Below are positions 38,239-46,707 of a DNA stretch of 64,000 nucleotides, piece by piece. The number at the start of each line of letters is the position of its first letter. Position 1 is the stretch's first letter. The position numbers and the translations under genes are program-made. The stretch is from Eubacterium oxidoreducens. GTDB taxonomy: Bacteria; Bacillota; Clostridia; Lachnospirales; Lachnospiraceae. Under the pieces are notes generated by a model, which saw only the letters and a list, made by a program, of their open reading frames with translations, did not search any database and was not told the DNA's origin. Location: contig NZ_FMXR01000015.1 of NCBI RefSeq assembly GCF_900104415.1, positions 35,272-99,271 on the forward strand, in the 5' to 3' direction.

Positions 38239-38523
38239 CTATAATTTTTGACGAATCGTATCCATGTCGCTTACAAACACAAGGATTTGCGCCACCACTT
38301 CATACAGCTCCGGCGGAATCATATCCCCGATATCAAGATGTGACAATGTCTCTGCCAATTTATCATCTTTATAAAAAGGCACATCAGACTCCTTGCCTTT
38401 TTCGATAATTTTATCCGCAACGGCACCTTTTCCTGTTGCAAGGATCTTCGGTGCCACATCACCCGGCTCATATTTAAGCGCTACCGCTGTTTTAGATTCC
38501 TTCTTTTCTTCCTGATTTGCCAT
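38239..38523 (-). CDS. FlhB C-terminal domain-like protein (YlqH-like)
   Basis: The 94-residue soluble protein matches the cytoplasmic tail of the flagellar export protein FlhB: TAVALKYEPGDVAPKILATG near the start, then DVPFYKDDKLAETLSHLDIGDMIPPELYEVVA. The self-cleaving NPTH is missing, as in YlqH of Bacillus. It follows a FliK-like gene, so the pair recalls the hook-length switch partners FliK and FlhB although no other flagellar gene is here. Function is unknown. Confidence 0.82.
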   Translation of the reverse strand: MANQEEKKESKTAVALKYEPGDVAPKILATGKGAVADKIIEKGKESDVPFYKDDKLAETLSHLDIGDMIPPELYEVVAQILVFVSDMDTIRQKL

Positions 38524-38529
38524 ATCATT

Positions 38530-40425
38530 CTACGCTTTCATATCAAACGAATATCGTTTAATGGTTCCAACACGCTCTTCTTGTTCCAAAAAATCTTTTA
38601 CAAAATCTTGTTTTTCCTGTGTGTTTTTTACATTCACTTCACAAGAATAGCCAAGATCATTCAGCCTGCTTTCTAGTATATGAATGTTATTCATAATCAG
38701 CTCATAGGACTTATCATCCGCCAGCGAAAAGTCCGTATGGACGCTTGTACCATGCATCTTCACATAAACATCGGTAGGCCCTAAATTCTCCATATCCAAA
38801 TGAAGAAGGCAGCTTAAATCACCTTCGCGATCTGCCAGATTTCTTTTATTGGTATATACAAACAAATCACTATGTACATTCTGGTTTAGCATCTTGAGCG
38901 GAATCTGTACATAATTATACAGCTGATTAACCTGGTTCATAAATTCAAGATTGCTCATAACACTCTTCGCTCCGGCAAAGGCCTTATCTGCGCTTTCCCC
39001 TTGCACCAGTTTTACCGCTTCTGAAATCTGCTCCATCTGCTGCTGCAAGCGTTCATAGAGTCCCTCAATATTCTGCTTTTCCGCCACAAGCTTTGGTGTC
39101 AAAGTCCACTGGTCCATCAAAGCATGATTCAAAAGTGTCTGATATTCTTTTCCCGACAGCAGCTGCCTAGCAAGCATTTGCTCTTCCTCAGACAGATTAG
39201 AATTGCCCAAAATATTGGCAATCTCTTGCAGAACCTGTTCCTTGGTAAGATTCGGATTTAGAACATTTCCCTGAAACAATTTACCATCAGCTGCAAGCTG
39301 TGGCACTTGCATCATTTGCGATGATAGATTAAGGATTCCCTGTTGCCCAAGAACTGCGCCTGCCGAATTCGGCTGATATGTTACACTCTGCTGCACTGCA
39401 ACTTCCTCTGCGTCAGCAGATGCCAGGCTTCCTCGCTGCATTTGCGCAGTCTCTGCATTTTCTTCCCCTTGCTCTGTCTGCGAAACGAGCTGTTCTAAAA
39501 AAATGGTCACAGGCTGCGTCCCTTGCCCCTGCGTGCTTTGTGCATTTGCCAGCTGCGGCTCATTTCCGGGAACAGATTGCAGCAGCATCTCTTCTGTATC
39601 TGCACTAGCCTGCAAGGCAGCCCCTTGCGCCATCTGCGACAAACCGTCTTCTTGTGCCGGTATTTTAGGATCCAAAGCCGCTGTCGCTTGTCCTTGTGCA
39701 TTAGATTCTACTGTTTGCTGAAGCGTAACCGGTGTTTCTTCTAGCATACCGACAATCCTATCGTTTAGCTGTAGGATTTGCTGCGGCGTATTTTCGCCTG
39801 ATTCATACACATTGGCAAGTTGCCCCGTTAAGGTATTTAGCTCTGTCAAAAATGCCTGTTCATTATTTTTATAATTCACAAACTGGTTGAAGTTACTTTC
39901 CGTAAGCTCCAATCCCAATTTTTGCATCTGAACAAGTGACGTAATATCATTTGTATTAAATCCGGACACCACCTGCGACATCCGCCCCAAAGACTGCTTG
40001 TCAATCCCCATACCTTCTTGCATCATAGCATCAACCAGTTGTAAATTCTTTTCCGTGATTGCAAGATTCGCAGCTTCAAGCGCCTTATACAAAATCGGAT
40101 TAATATTTTGTCCGGCCGCTGATGTATATGGCTTAATATAGATAGCATTGTCGGATGTAGACTTTACCTGAAAAAACATGGTATCCCCTTCATTCATAGA
40201 TACCTTCGTTCCTAAAGACGCACTGATCGTCTGTCCATTACTGAGCGCAATCTTAACCTGTCCATTTTTGACTTCATTAACGGTACCTTCAAACACCTGC
40301 CCCGGCTTCATATCTTTTAATGTTGAAGCCATCTTGGTCTGCGCTACTTTGATTTGTGTTGGCGCTTGTGTTCCGGCCGCCTGATTGCTTTGATACGCAT
40401 TGACTTTTGAAAACAACATAATCAT
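38530..40425 (-). CDS. FliK-like hook-length control domain protein (YlqG-like)
   Basis: The 631-residue protein has an N-terminal beta-rich part (GQVFEGTVNEVKNGQVKIAL, about 39-58), a long Gln/Ala-rich, low-complexity middle (about 240-380), and a C-terminal FliK-like domain (about 520-610; LLHLDMENLGPTDVYVKMHG and the following helix region). In Bacillus the equivalent gene ylqG lies in the same place after rnhB. Start may be ATG 40425 or 40419. With the FlhB-like neighbour it may form an ancient, non-flagellar length-control pair; this is inference. Confidence 0.75.
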   Translation of the reverse strand: MIMLFSKVNAYQSNQAAGTQAPTQIKVAQTKMASTLKDMKPGQVFEGTVNEVKNGQVKIALSNGQTISASLGTKVSMNEGDTMFFQVKSTSDNAIYIKPYTSAAGQNINPILYKALEAANLAITEKNLQLVDAMMQEGMGIDKQSLGRMSQVVSGFNTNDITSLVQMQKLGLELTESNFNQFVNYKNNEQAFLTELNTLTGQLANVYESGENTPQQILQLNDRIVGMLEETPVTLQQTVESNAQGQATAALDPKIPAQEDGLSQMAQGAALQASADTEEMLLQSVPGNEPQLANAQSTQGQGTQPVTIFLEQLVSQTEQGEENAETAQMQRGSLASADAEEVAVQQSVTYQPNSAGAVLGQQGILNLSSQMMQVPQLAADGKLFQGNVLNPNLTKEQVLQEIANILGNSNLSEEEQMLARQLLSGKEYQTLLNHALMDQWTLTPKLVAEKQNIEGLYERLQQQMEQISEAVKLVQGESADKAFAGAKSVMSNLEFMNQVNQLYNYVQIPLKMLNQNVHSDLFVYTNKRNLADREGDLSCLLHLDMENLGPTDVYVKMHGTSVHTDFSLADDKSYELIMNNIHILESRLNDLGYSCEVNVKNTQEKQDFVKDFLEQEERVGTIKRYSFDMKA

Positions 40426-40442
40426 CGTCCCCCATTATGCCC

Positions 40443-41198
40443 CTACACATAATTGTGTATAAAGCTTCTTCGGTGGATCGGACAAGGACCAAATTCCCTT
40501 AGTGCCTTTCTGTGTTCCTCTGTTCCATATCCTTTATTTTCTGCAAAATGATACTGCGGATAGAGCTTGTCATACTCTACCATCATATGATCTCTTGTTA
40601 CTTTTGCAATAATAGAAGCCGCACCGATAGAAATGCTTTTGGCATCTCCTTTTATGATAGCTTCCTGCCTGATATCCACTCCCGGAATTGTAACTGCATC
40701 GTTTAATAATATATCGGGTTTTACTTCCAGAGAATTTATAGCTTTGCGCATTGCTTCGAGCGTTGCCTGTAAAATATTAATCTCATCAATCCGCTCAGCA
40801 GTATTTATCCCGATACTGTAAGCAATCGCCTTTTCTTTAATTACTTCAAACAATTCCTCGCGACGCTTTTCACTAAGCTTCTTCGAGTCATTGATGTACA
40901 ATATCTCACAGTCTTTTGGAAGAATCACCGCCGCCGTAACCACCGGTCCGGCAAATGGACCTCTTCCAACCTCATCTATTCCGCATATATAATCACAATT
41001 CGCATAACGACGTTCATATTCTTGCAATTGGTAGATTCGCTCTTTTTCCTTTAACAACCTGTCATAGCGCTTCCTCGCCTGCATAATAAGCTTTTTTACG
41101 CCGTCTCTTTCATCTGTTTCATACTCTTTTATAAATACCGGCAGCTCTTCATCCGGTGTATATTTTAATACATCTTTGATTTCTCCAATTTTAAGCAT
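40443..41198 (-). CDS. rnhB: Ribonuclease HII
   Basis: A 251-residue RNase HII with catalytic Asp-Glu in CGIDEVGRGPFAGPVV (about 75), Asp in INDSKKLSEKRRE, and Asp in ASIIAKVTRDHMM. It removes RNA from DNA hybrids. It carries about 65 extra N-terminal residues relative to short homologues. I start at ATG 41198 behind GGAG; the alternative 41216 has no such site. It overlaps rbgA by 8 bp. Confidence 0.92.
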   Translation of the reverse strand: MLKIGEIKDVLKYTPDEELPVFIKEYETDERDGVKKLIMQARKRYDRLLKEKERIYQLQEYERRYANCDYICGIDEVGRGPFAGPVVTAAVILPKDCEILYINDSKKLSEKRREELFEVIKEKAIAYSIGINTAERIDEINILQATLEAMRKAINSLEVKPDILLNDAVTIPGVDIRQEAIIKGDAKSISIGAASIIAKVTRDHMMVEYDKLYPQYHFAENKGYGTEEHRKALREFGPCPIHRRSFIHNYV

Positions 41199-42054
41199 CT
41201 TCTTCTCCACATCCATCCGGATATTCTAGTGTCACTCTTCCTAGTCTTCCACTTCGAAATTCATCCATCACAAGCGCCGCTGCCTTCGCATAATCAATTT
41301 CCTGATTTTGCTTGATACAGCCTCGCTTCCTTGCGATTCTTTCTAGCACTTCTACATGTCGTCCTTCCACGGATACTTCGTAACGATGTTCAATTGCTCC
41401 GGCATAATGTTCCCGAAGATAATCAATCATCACCAATGACAATTCCTCTATATTGAGGATATCATCTTTGATAGATCCTATCATCGCCAAACGTTCTCCA
41501 ACCGTCTGGTCTTCAAACTTCGGCCACAAGATTCCCGGAGTATCAAGTAGTTCCACGCTTTTATTTAGACGCACCCACTGTTTTCCTTTTGTCACACCCG
41601 GTTTATTACCTGTCTTTGTCGCTGCTTTTCCTGCATAGGTATTAATAAACGTCGACTTTCCAACATTCGGAATTCCTACAACCATTGCCCTGACAGGACG
41701 ATTTTTAATTCCTTTTTTCCTATCCCGTTCAATCTTTTCCTTACAAGCTTCTAGGATTGTATTTTGAACTTTCTTAATTCCACTTTTATTTCTAGCATCA
41801 ATTCCGACCGCGTGATAACCTTGGTCTTTAAAATATTGAATCCAACTTTCATTTGCTTTAGGATCCGCTAGATCTGATTTATTTAACAAAATAAGTCTTG
41901 ACTTGTTTCTTCCTATATCATCTATATCCGGATTGCGTGAGCTCATCGGCACTCGCGCATCCGTAATTTCTATAATCAGATCAATCAGTTTTATATCTTC
42001 TTGCATCTGGCGCTTTGCCTTCGTCATATGTCCCGGATACCACTGATAATTCAT
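41191..42054 (-). CDS. rbgA: Ribosome biogenesis GTPase RbgA (YlqF)
   Basis: A 287-residue circularly permuted GTPase: G4 LNKSD (about 57) comes before G1 GIPNVGKSTFIN (about 129) and G3 LLDTPGILWP. The start MNYQWYPGHMTKAKRQM is the typical YlqF opening. It assembles the central parts of the 50S subunit. The operon rplS / lepB / rbgA / rnhB agrees with Bacillus. Confidence 0.94.
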   Translation of the reverse strand: MNYQWYPGHMTKAKRQMQEDIKLIDLIIEITDARVPMSSRNPDIDDIGRNKSRLILLNKSDLADPKANESWIQYFKDQGYHAVGIDARNKSGIKKVQNTILEACKEKIERDRKKGIKNRPVRAMVVGIPNVGKSTFINTYAGKAATKTGNKPGVTKGKQWVRLNKSVELLDTPGILWPKFEDQTVGERLAMIGSIKDDILNIEELSLVMIDYLREHYAGAIEHRYEVSVEGRHVEVLERIARKRGCIKQNQEIDYAKAAALVMDEFRSGRLGRVTLEYPDGCGEEDA

Positions 42055-42067
42055 AATATGTAACCTC

Positions 42068-42655
42068 CTAATTCATAAATCCGAATCTGCCTTTTGCTGT
42101 GCAAAACCAGACTTTACCTACAATATATTCTGCTTTTACATTTCCAATATTGGCATATCGGCTATCTTCGCTGTTATTTCGATTATCGCCAAGCACGAAA
42201 TATTCATCTTCTCCCAGCTCGATTTCTTCTTCTGCAAGCTGTGCATTTTCGATTTCTTCTGCATCGATTTCTTCTTCAAATTCCTCGCCATTCACATAGA
42301 CCGTCCCGTCTATAATCTGCACAGTATCTCCCGGTACCGCAATAACGCGTTTGATATAATAATGCGATTTTTCATTTCCATTTGGCATAAATACAATAAT
42401 ATCATTCGCCTCCGGCTCAGACAGCTTATAAATCACTCGATTAATCAGGACATTATCACCTTCCTCTAGGGTTGGTGACATGGATGATCCGACTACGCTA
42501 CTTTTCATTCCTACAAAATATACTATTGCAAATGCAATCAACACCACTATTGCAATCTCTACTACCCAGGATGCAACCTTTTTCACCAGTTCGGTATTGA
42601 TTTCTCTTTTACGGCGTCCAAAATTCGGTCCCGCACTTCTGCTTTGAAATATCAT
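42068..42655 (-). CDS. lepB: Signal peptidase I
   Basis: A 195-residue Gram-positive type signal peptidase with one N-terminal membrane anchor (about 31-49). The catalytic Ser58 is in GSSMSPTLEEGD and the Lys102 base in YYIKRVIAVPGD; later boxes are GDNRNNSEDSRY. It cuts signal peptides at the outer membrane face. First gene of the lepB-rbgA-rnhB unit. Confidence 0.93.
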   Translation of the reverse strand: MIFQSRSAGPNFGRRKREINTELVKKVASWVVEIAIVVLIAFAIVYFVGMKSSVVGSSMSPTLEEGDNVLINRVIYKLSEPEANDIIVFMPNGNEKSHYYIKRVIAVPGDTVQIIDGTVYVNGEEFEEEIDAEEIENAQLAEEEIELGEDEYFVLGDNRNNSEDSRYANIGNVKAEYIVGKVWFCTAKGRFGFMN

Positions 42656-42723
42656 CTTTTATCTGTCTCCATCTCTTTACCTACTTGCTGATCCAGCTTT
42701 AGCAGGTCAAAATATTCTTTTCG

Positions 42724-42732
42724 ATTATATCA
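42724..42732 (-). promoter_or_regulatory. Extended -10 promoter for the lepB operon
   Basis: TGATATAAT on the minus strand (42724-42732) is an extended -10 just after the rplS terminator T run. There is no matching -35. Confidence 0.45.
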
Positions 42733-42764
42733 CAAAAAAAGGTCACCGCCTATGCGATGACCTC
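42733..42764 (-). terminator. Terminator of rplS
   Basis: AGGTCATCGC pairs with GCGGTGACCT around ATAG on the minus strand, followed by TTTTTTT, 15 bp after the rplS stop. Confidence 0.92.
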
Positions 42765-42778
42765 TCCTTTTACATAAA

Positions 42779-43129
42779 TTATTTACGTTCTTTAACTTTA
42801 GCTCTCTTACCAACACGGTCTCTAAGGTAATTAAGCTTAGCTCTTCTAACCTTACCTTGACGAACAACCTCAACCTTCTCAATAAATGGAGAATGAAGTG
42901 GCCATGTCTTTTCAACACCTACACCATTCGAGAACTTACGTACTGTAAATGTCTCACGGTTGCTTCCGCCCTGTTTCTTAAGAACAACACCTTCGAAAAC
43001 CTGAATTCTTTCGCGGTTTCCTTCTTTAATCAGGTTGTGAACACGTACTGTGTCACCTACACGAAATTCCGGTGCGTTTTCTTTTAATTCTGCCTGCTCA
43101 ATGTTTTTAATAATTTCTTGTGCGTTCAT
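42779..43129 (-). CDS. rplS: 50S ribosomal protein L19
   Basis: The 116-residue protein is a normal L19: [20 protein letters not shown] near the start, [21 protein letters not shown] split across the middle, and [21 protein letters not shown] at the end (each shown in part). It lies at the 30S-50S interface. ATG 43129 has TAGGAGG upstream. It has its own promoter, a leader of about 75 nt and its own terminator. Confidence 0.97.
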   Translation of the reverse strand: MNAQEIIKNIEQAELKENAPEFRVGDTVRVHNLIKEGNRERIQVFEGVVLKKQGGSNRETFTVRKFSNGVGVEKTWPLHSPFIEKVEVVRQGKVRRAKLNYLRDRVGKRAKVKERK

Positions 43130-43240
43130 CTTGTGACCTCCTAAAATATGTTGATGTTCTTAATACTCTTCGTAACAGAGGACCATCGCGTTTTTTGTCT
43201 CACAGATTGATATATTATCATAGTTTCTTATAAATAGCAA
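43130..43240 (-). promoter_or_regulatory. rplS promoter and leader
   Basis: TTGCTA (43235-43240) and TAATAT (43212-43217) are 17 bp apart on the minus strand. The leader of about 75 nt contains a CTCTGTTACGAAGAG hairpin and might correspond to the L19 autoregulatory leader known in Firmicutes; I cannot confirm the consensus by eye. Confidence 0.5.
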
Positions 43241-43246
43241 GTATTT

Positions 43247-44347
43247 TTACACATTAAATCGGAATAAAATTACATCTCCATCTTTTACAACGTAATCTTT
43301 TCCTTCCATTCCTACGATTCCTTTTTCTCTTGCTGCCGCAAGCGAACCGTTATCAAGAAGATCTTGATAATTTACTACTTCTGCCTTGATAAAGCCTCTT
43401 TCGAAGTCGGTATGAATCTTACCTGCTGCCTGTGGTGCCTTTGTACCTTCTTTAATCGTCCACGCCCGACACTCATCTTCACCTGCTGTGAGGAACGAAA
43501 TTAGTCCAAGCAATTTATAACTTGCTTTGATTAGTTTATCAAGTCCTGATTCACTAAGCCCCAAATCTTCTAAGAACATCGCTTTTTCATCGTCATCAAG
43601 CTCTGAAATTTCCTGTTCTATCTGCGCACAGATTACAAACACTTCACTGCCTTCACTACTAGCAATTTTTCTCACCGCAGCAACATTGGCATTGTCCGCT
43701 CCATCATTTGCCAAATCATCTTCCGCTACATTGGCAGCATAGATTGTCTTCTTACCGGTTAGTAAATTGTATTCCTTATATGCTTTTTGCAAATCTTCAT
43801 CTTCCGGCACTTCAAAAGTACGTGCCATCTTTCCTTCTTCAAGATGTGCCTTCAAAGCTTCAAGCATTTCCAGCTCTTTTGCAAGCGTTTTATCCATACG
43901 TGCCTGCTTTGCTACTTTTGCGATTCTTCTTTCAAGGATCTCAACATCAGAGAAAATCAATTCCAGATTAATAGTTTCAATATCTCTTCCCGGATCTATA
44001 CTTCCATCTACGTGCACCACATTGGCATCTTCAAAGCATCTTACTACATGCACGATTGCATCTACTTCCCGAATATTGGCAAGGAACTGATTCCCCAGTC
44101 CTTCTCCATGACTTGCTCCTTTTACCAGTCCTGCAATATCAACGAATTCGATCACCGCCGGTGTCACTTTCTTCGTATGATATAATTCACCCAACTTTTT
44201 TATTCGTTCATCCGGCACCGCTACTACACCGACATTCGGATCAATTGTGCAGAATGGATAATTTGCACTTTCTGCTCCTGCTTTTGTTAACGAATTAAAT
44301 AATGTACTTTTTCCAACGTTTGGTAAACCTACAATGCCTAATTTCAT
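43247..44347 (-). CDS. ychF: Redox-regulated ATPase YchF
   Basis: This 366-residue Obg-family protein has [18 protein letters not shown] at the start, switch motifs with DIAGLVKGASHGEGLGNQFL, the NVAEDD variant of G4 that favours ATP, a coiled-coil insertion, and a C-terminal TGS domain (EGTKAPQAAGKIHTDFERGF). It marks the edge of the conserved chromosome: immediately upstream lies the tail of an integrase. Confidence 0.95.
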   Translation of the reverse strand: MKLGIVGLPNVGKSTLFNSLTKAGAESANYPFCTIDPNVGVVAVPDERIKKLGELYHTKKVTPAVIEFVDIAGLVKGASHGEGLGNQFLANIREVDAIVHVVRCFEDANVVHVDGSIDPGRDIETINLELIFSDVEILERRIAKVAKQARMDKTLAKELEMLEALKAHLEEGKMARTFEVPEDEDLQKAYKEYNLLTGKKTIYAANVAEDDLANDGADNANVAAVRKIASSEGSEVFVICAQIEQEISELDDDEKAMFLEDLGLSESGLDKLIKASYKLLGLISFLTAGEDECRAWTIKEGTKAPQAAGKIHTDFERGFIKAEVVNYQDLLDNGSLAAAREKGIVGMEGKDYVVKDGDVILFRFNV

Positions 44348-44455
44348 AATGTTTTATATCTCCTTAAAAATCCTTTATTTTATGGGGTTTCCGCGATTTG
44401 CGATTTCGACCGGGCACCACATCGGGCACCATCGGTTTTTATTTCGCATTAAGCT

Positions 44456-44563
44456 TTATACCACTTTTAACGCGTCAGCCACTAAATCAATTTCTCTGTG
44501 TTTTTCATCTTCCGTAATATGTACGTATAGATTCATTGTGATTCCGATATTGTATACTTTCTT
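44456..44563 (-). pseudogene. Tyrosine recombinase (integrase), C-terminal remnant
   Basis: On the minus strand an open stretch ends VYNIGITMNLYVHITEDE and then KHREIDLVADALKVV-stop, the usual end of Tn916/Tn1549-type integrases (after the catalytic Tyr region). An in-frame stop precedes it, and the catalytic Arg/His boxes are absent, so only the tail survives. Downstream are the paired TGGTGCCCGATGTGGTGCCCG sequences (given in part) often found past such integrases. It lies between ychF and an excisionase remnant. Confidence 0.7.
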
Positions 44564-44593
44564 CTACTAAAGAAGCCCAAAATCAGCTTGTAT

Positions 44594-44622
44594 ATTATAC
44601 ACTAATCAGAGGCTCTTTACAA
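44594..44622 (-). promoter_or_regulatory. Promoter upstream of the integrase remnant and ychF
   Basis: TTGTAA (44617-44622) and TATAAT (44594-44599) are 17 bp apart on the minus strand. It was probably the integrase promoter and could now drive ychF through a leader of about 240 nt. Confidence 0.6.
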
Positions 44623-44640
44623 TGTTGTTTCATTTTTTGA

Positions 44641-44672
44641 CATGCCTGAAATCCGCTGATATCAGGCATCCA
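44641..44672 (-). terminator. Hairpin between excisionase and integrase remnants
   Basis: ATGCCTGA and TCAGGCAT pair across about 13 bases; TCAAAAAATG follows on the minus strand. It is a stem without a clear T run. Confidence 0.45.
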
Positions 44673-44673
44673 T

Positions 44674-44805
44674 TTAGATTTCAATATTTTCTGAGATAAA
44701 CCTTTCAAACTCCTTACGCTTTACCAGCTTCTTCTTTTCCACATACAAAACAAAAGGGCATCTCGGCATGCGGAGGAGACTTTCCCGAAGTTCATCTCCG
44801 TTTAA
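44674..44805 (-). pseudogene. Excisionase-like C-terminal remnant
   Basis: The minus strand reads LNGDELRESLLRMPRCPFVL, then YVEKKKLVKRKEFERFISEN and IEI-stop. The 'PFVLxVxxKKLVKRKEFERFI' arrangement is the end of Tn916-type excisionases. No start codon or N-terminal half is present; the reading frame runs directly into the DnaC-like fragment, as if a deletion had joined the two genes near 44,800. Confidence 0.65.
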
Positions 44806-45043
44806 TCACGTTGCCAATATTCTGCAAAGCAAATTCAGAATCCTGCTCTGCTCCTAAATCATCGATAACAAGAAGTGAGTATGAATCCAACGACTTCACA
44901 TATTCCTCTGCATCGAATTTTGAGATGTTGGAGATTCTAGCAAAATCCGTCATCAAAACCTTCTTCTCTTGCTCCAATAAAGCATTGGCTATGGCAGCCG
45001 CCATATAGGTCTTTCCTGAGCCCAAATTGCCCCATAGAAGCAA
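44792..45043 (-). pseudogene. DnaC/IstB-like AAA+ ATPase fragment
   Basis: About 83 residues with Walker A GNLGSGKTYMAAAIANALLE and Walker B SLLVIDDLGAEQ followed by FALQNIGNVI, the middle of a helicase-loader-type ATPase (DnaC of integrative elements). Family members are about 250-280 residues long, so both ends are gone. It begins at a TTG next to an AT-rich junction and ends at a short random tail where the excisionase remnant starts. Confidence 0.75.
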
Positions 45044-45133
45044 TTATATATTATGCCTAAGGCAATTTACACCAAATTTAGGATTTGACTCATAATTTTG
45101 GGTTAATGTACAATAAAAAAGGGTTTACGTTTA

Positions 45134-45152
45134 CCAATATTAGAAATATTGG
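45134..45152. repeat. Inverted repeat upstream of small membrane gene
   Basis: CCAATATT and AATATTGG flank AGA. It lies 81 bp upstream of the plus-strand small gene and could be an operator. Confidence 0.4.
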
Positions 45153-45232
45153 ATTTCTGAGATTTAATATTTTTACAGGGGGTGTTGAGTGTGAACCATC
45201 CGTAAATTAGTTAATATATGAGGTGACATATT

Positions 45233-45480
45233 ATGAATAGTTTTATTGGTTTGATAATTGTTTTGGCTGTTTTTGTGGTGCTTTCTATTGTATATGGGAT
45301 AAGGAATAAAAGAGTTTTAGAACCATTATTATTACTGGGTGCAGGATTTTTTTGAGCGGAGCAATTTATCTTTGGCCAGCAAATATGTGGAGAAGTATAG
45401 CGATTGGACTTCTTGTTATAGCTCTTGCTTGCATTATTTTTTTTGGAATATTGCTTTTAAAGAAAATGAAAAGAAGATGA
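45233..45480 (+). pseudogene. Small membrane protein with a frameshift
   Basis: An ATG behind GAGGTG opens a hydrophobic frame (MNSFIGLIIVLAVFVVLSIV) that meets a stop after 40 codons at 45353. The hydrophobic coding sense resumes in another frame: adding one T to the run of seven T at 45347-45353 gives LSGAIYLWPANMWRSIAIGL and a Lys/Arg-rich end at 45480, for about 82 residues in all with three likely helices. Either a decayed gene or a homopolymer sequencing error. No family recognised. Confidence 0.6.
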
Positions 45481-45623
45481 TGCTATTTATGGGAGTTTAG
45501 ACATCTGACTTAGATAAAATACAGATAGTGTAAGATGTAATATTAGATGCAATTGTTCAATGGCTTCATATCGGCTCTAAAAATTAAGACAAATATAAAT
45601 AAGGGGAGCGTTTGAAAAAATAA

Positions 45624-45881
45624 AAACCTGTTTTTCCTTATAAACGCCCAATGACCAAAGTTGGTTTTTTCAAAAAATATGAGTATGTTTATGATGAATA
45701 CAATGACTGTTACCTTTGTCCAAACAATCAGATATTAAACTACAGCACCACAAATAGAGACGGTTATAGAGAATACAAAAGCTGCGGTTATATCTGTGAG
45801 AAATGCAAATTCTTAGAACAGTGTACTGCCAGCAAAAATCATATAAAGGTGGTAACAAGAATTGGCAAAGATAAAGAATGA
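45624..45881 (+). pseudogene. IS1182-type transposase, internal fragment
   Basis: The plus strand encodes PVFPYKRPMTKVGFFKKYEY then VYDEYNDCYLCPNNQILNYS and SCGYICEKCKFLEQCTASKN, the Cys-rich central part of IS1182-family transposases. A stop at 45621 bounds it upstream and the C-terminal catalytic part is lost. Downstream are two hairpins typical of such an element's end. Confidence 0.75.
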
Positions 45882-45972
45882 ATGGGGATTACAACCGGCA
45901 TAAACTGGGGATATCTCAACTTGTTTTTGGAAAATAACAATTTAAAAAGAAAAAACAGAACAAGAATAGAAG

Positions 45973-46044
45973 AAACCCCTTGTTGGATGCAAAAATCCTT
46001 CAAGGGGTTTGTCTACGGTCTGAAGACAGGATTTCTCCTGTCTT
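45973..46044. terminator. Tandem hairpins at end of IS remnant / rloB
   Basis: AAACCCCTTG/CAAGGGGTTT (45973-46010) with an inner GGAT/ATCC stem is followed by AAGACAGGA-TTTC-TCCTGTCTT (46023-46044). The second, with a GAAA loop on the minus strand, is 12 bp past the rloB stop and may end that transcript too. Confidence 0.65.
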
Positions 46045-46056
46045 ATCAGAAAACTA

Positions 46057-46704
46057 CTATTCTGTTATCTTCCCTTTAATTTCTCCCACCAAATCATGTA
46101 CCGTAGTACATGGGCACATCTCAGAAGGTTTTGTATAGCCATTATCAATACACTGCTTATACTTCTGCTCCGCAATCTTCAAAGCTTTTATTTCATCACC
46201 CGTCTGAGCTAATCTCCGATATAAGCTTTTATCAGCTTTATCATAATTATAACCGGTCTTTGATTTAAACAATTGTCCAAATCTATCACAACACGTCCAT
46301 GATTCCTGAATATTTGGCATCGAACCATAGTAAGCATGCATCCAAATTTCAAAACATGGATTGGACCACCCAACATTTATATCCTTCTTTTTGGCTTCCG
46401 CTATTATCTCATCAAAATCCTTGACCTGATCTCTATCAAAAACAATCCATGATTTTCTATACTGTGGATCATATGCCGTAAATTCAATACACTTATCAAT
46501 CAATCTCGTTGTTTTTGTCTCTACCACTTTGACTACAAGTTTATCTTGAATCTCTTTAGGTAATTCTGAATGAAGACCATCAAAATAACAACGTTCTGTT
46601 CCTTCTGTATCAGTAACAATCAGATAATACCCTAATTCTGGAACCCTTGTGTTCCTACGTTGATCCCTAGTTTTTCGATTTCCTGTTCTATCTTTTTTCG
46701 CCAT
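46057..46704 (-). CDS. RloB-like / AbiL second component
   Basis: The 215-residue protein has a basic N-terminus (MAKKDRTGNRKTRDQRRNTR) and a TOPRIM-like RloB fold: VTDTEGTERCYFDGL, SWIVFDRDQVKDFDEIIAEA (Asp-x-Asp-like metal site) and NPCFEIWMHAYYG, the signature of the family. Paired with an AAA+ gene 3 bp upstream it forms an AbiLi/AbiLii-type phage defence pair, in which the ATPase is thought to sense infection and RloB to be the nuclease. Intact, unlike the second copy at 61,352. Confidence 0.85.
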   Translation of the reverse strand: MAKKDRTGNRKTRDQRRNTRVPELGYYLIVTDTEGTERCYFDGLHSELPKEIQDKLVVKVVETKTTRLIDKCIEFTAYDPQYRKSWIVFDRDQVKDFDEIIAEAKKKDINVGWSNPCFEIWMHAYYGSMPNIQESWTCCDRFGQLFKSKTGYNYDKADKSLYRRLAQTGDEIKALKIAEQKYKQCIDNGYTKPSEMCPCTTVHDLVGEIKGKITE

Positions 46705-46707
46705 TCC

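Noticed and set aside
45882..46079. A 65-codon plus-strand open frame after the IS1182-type fragment
   Set aside because: It runs through the two terminal hairpins and overlaps the rloB end; no family likeness and no ribosome site.
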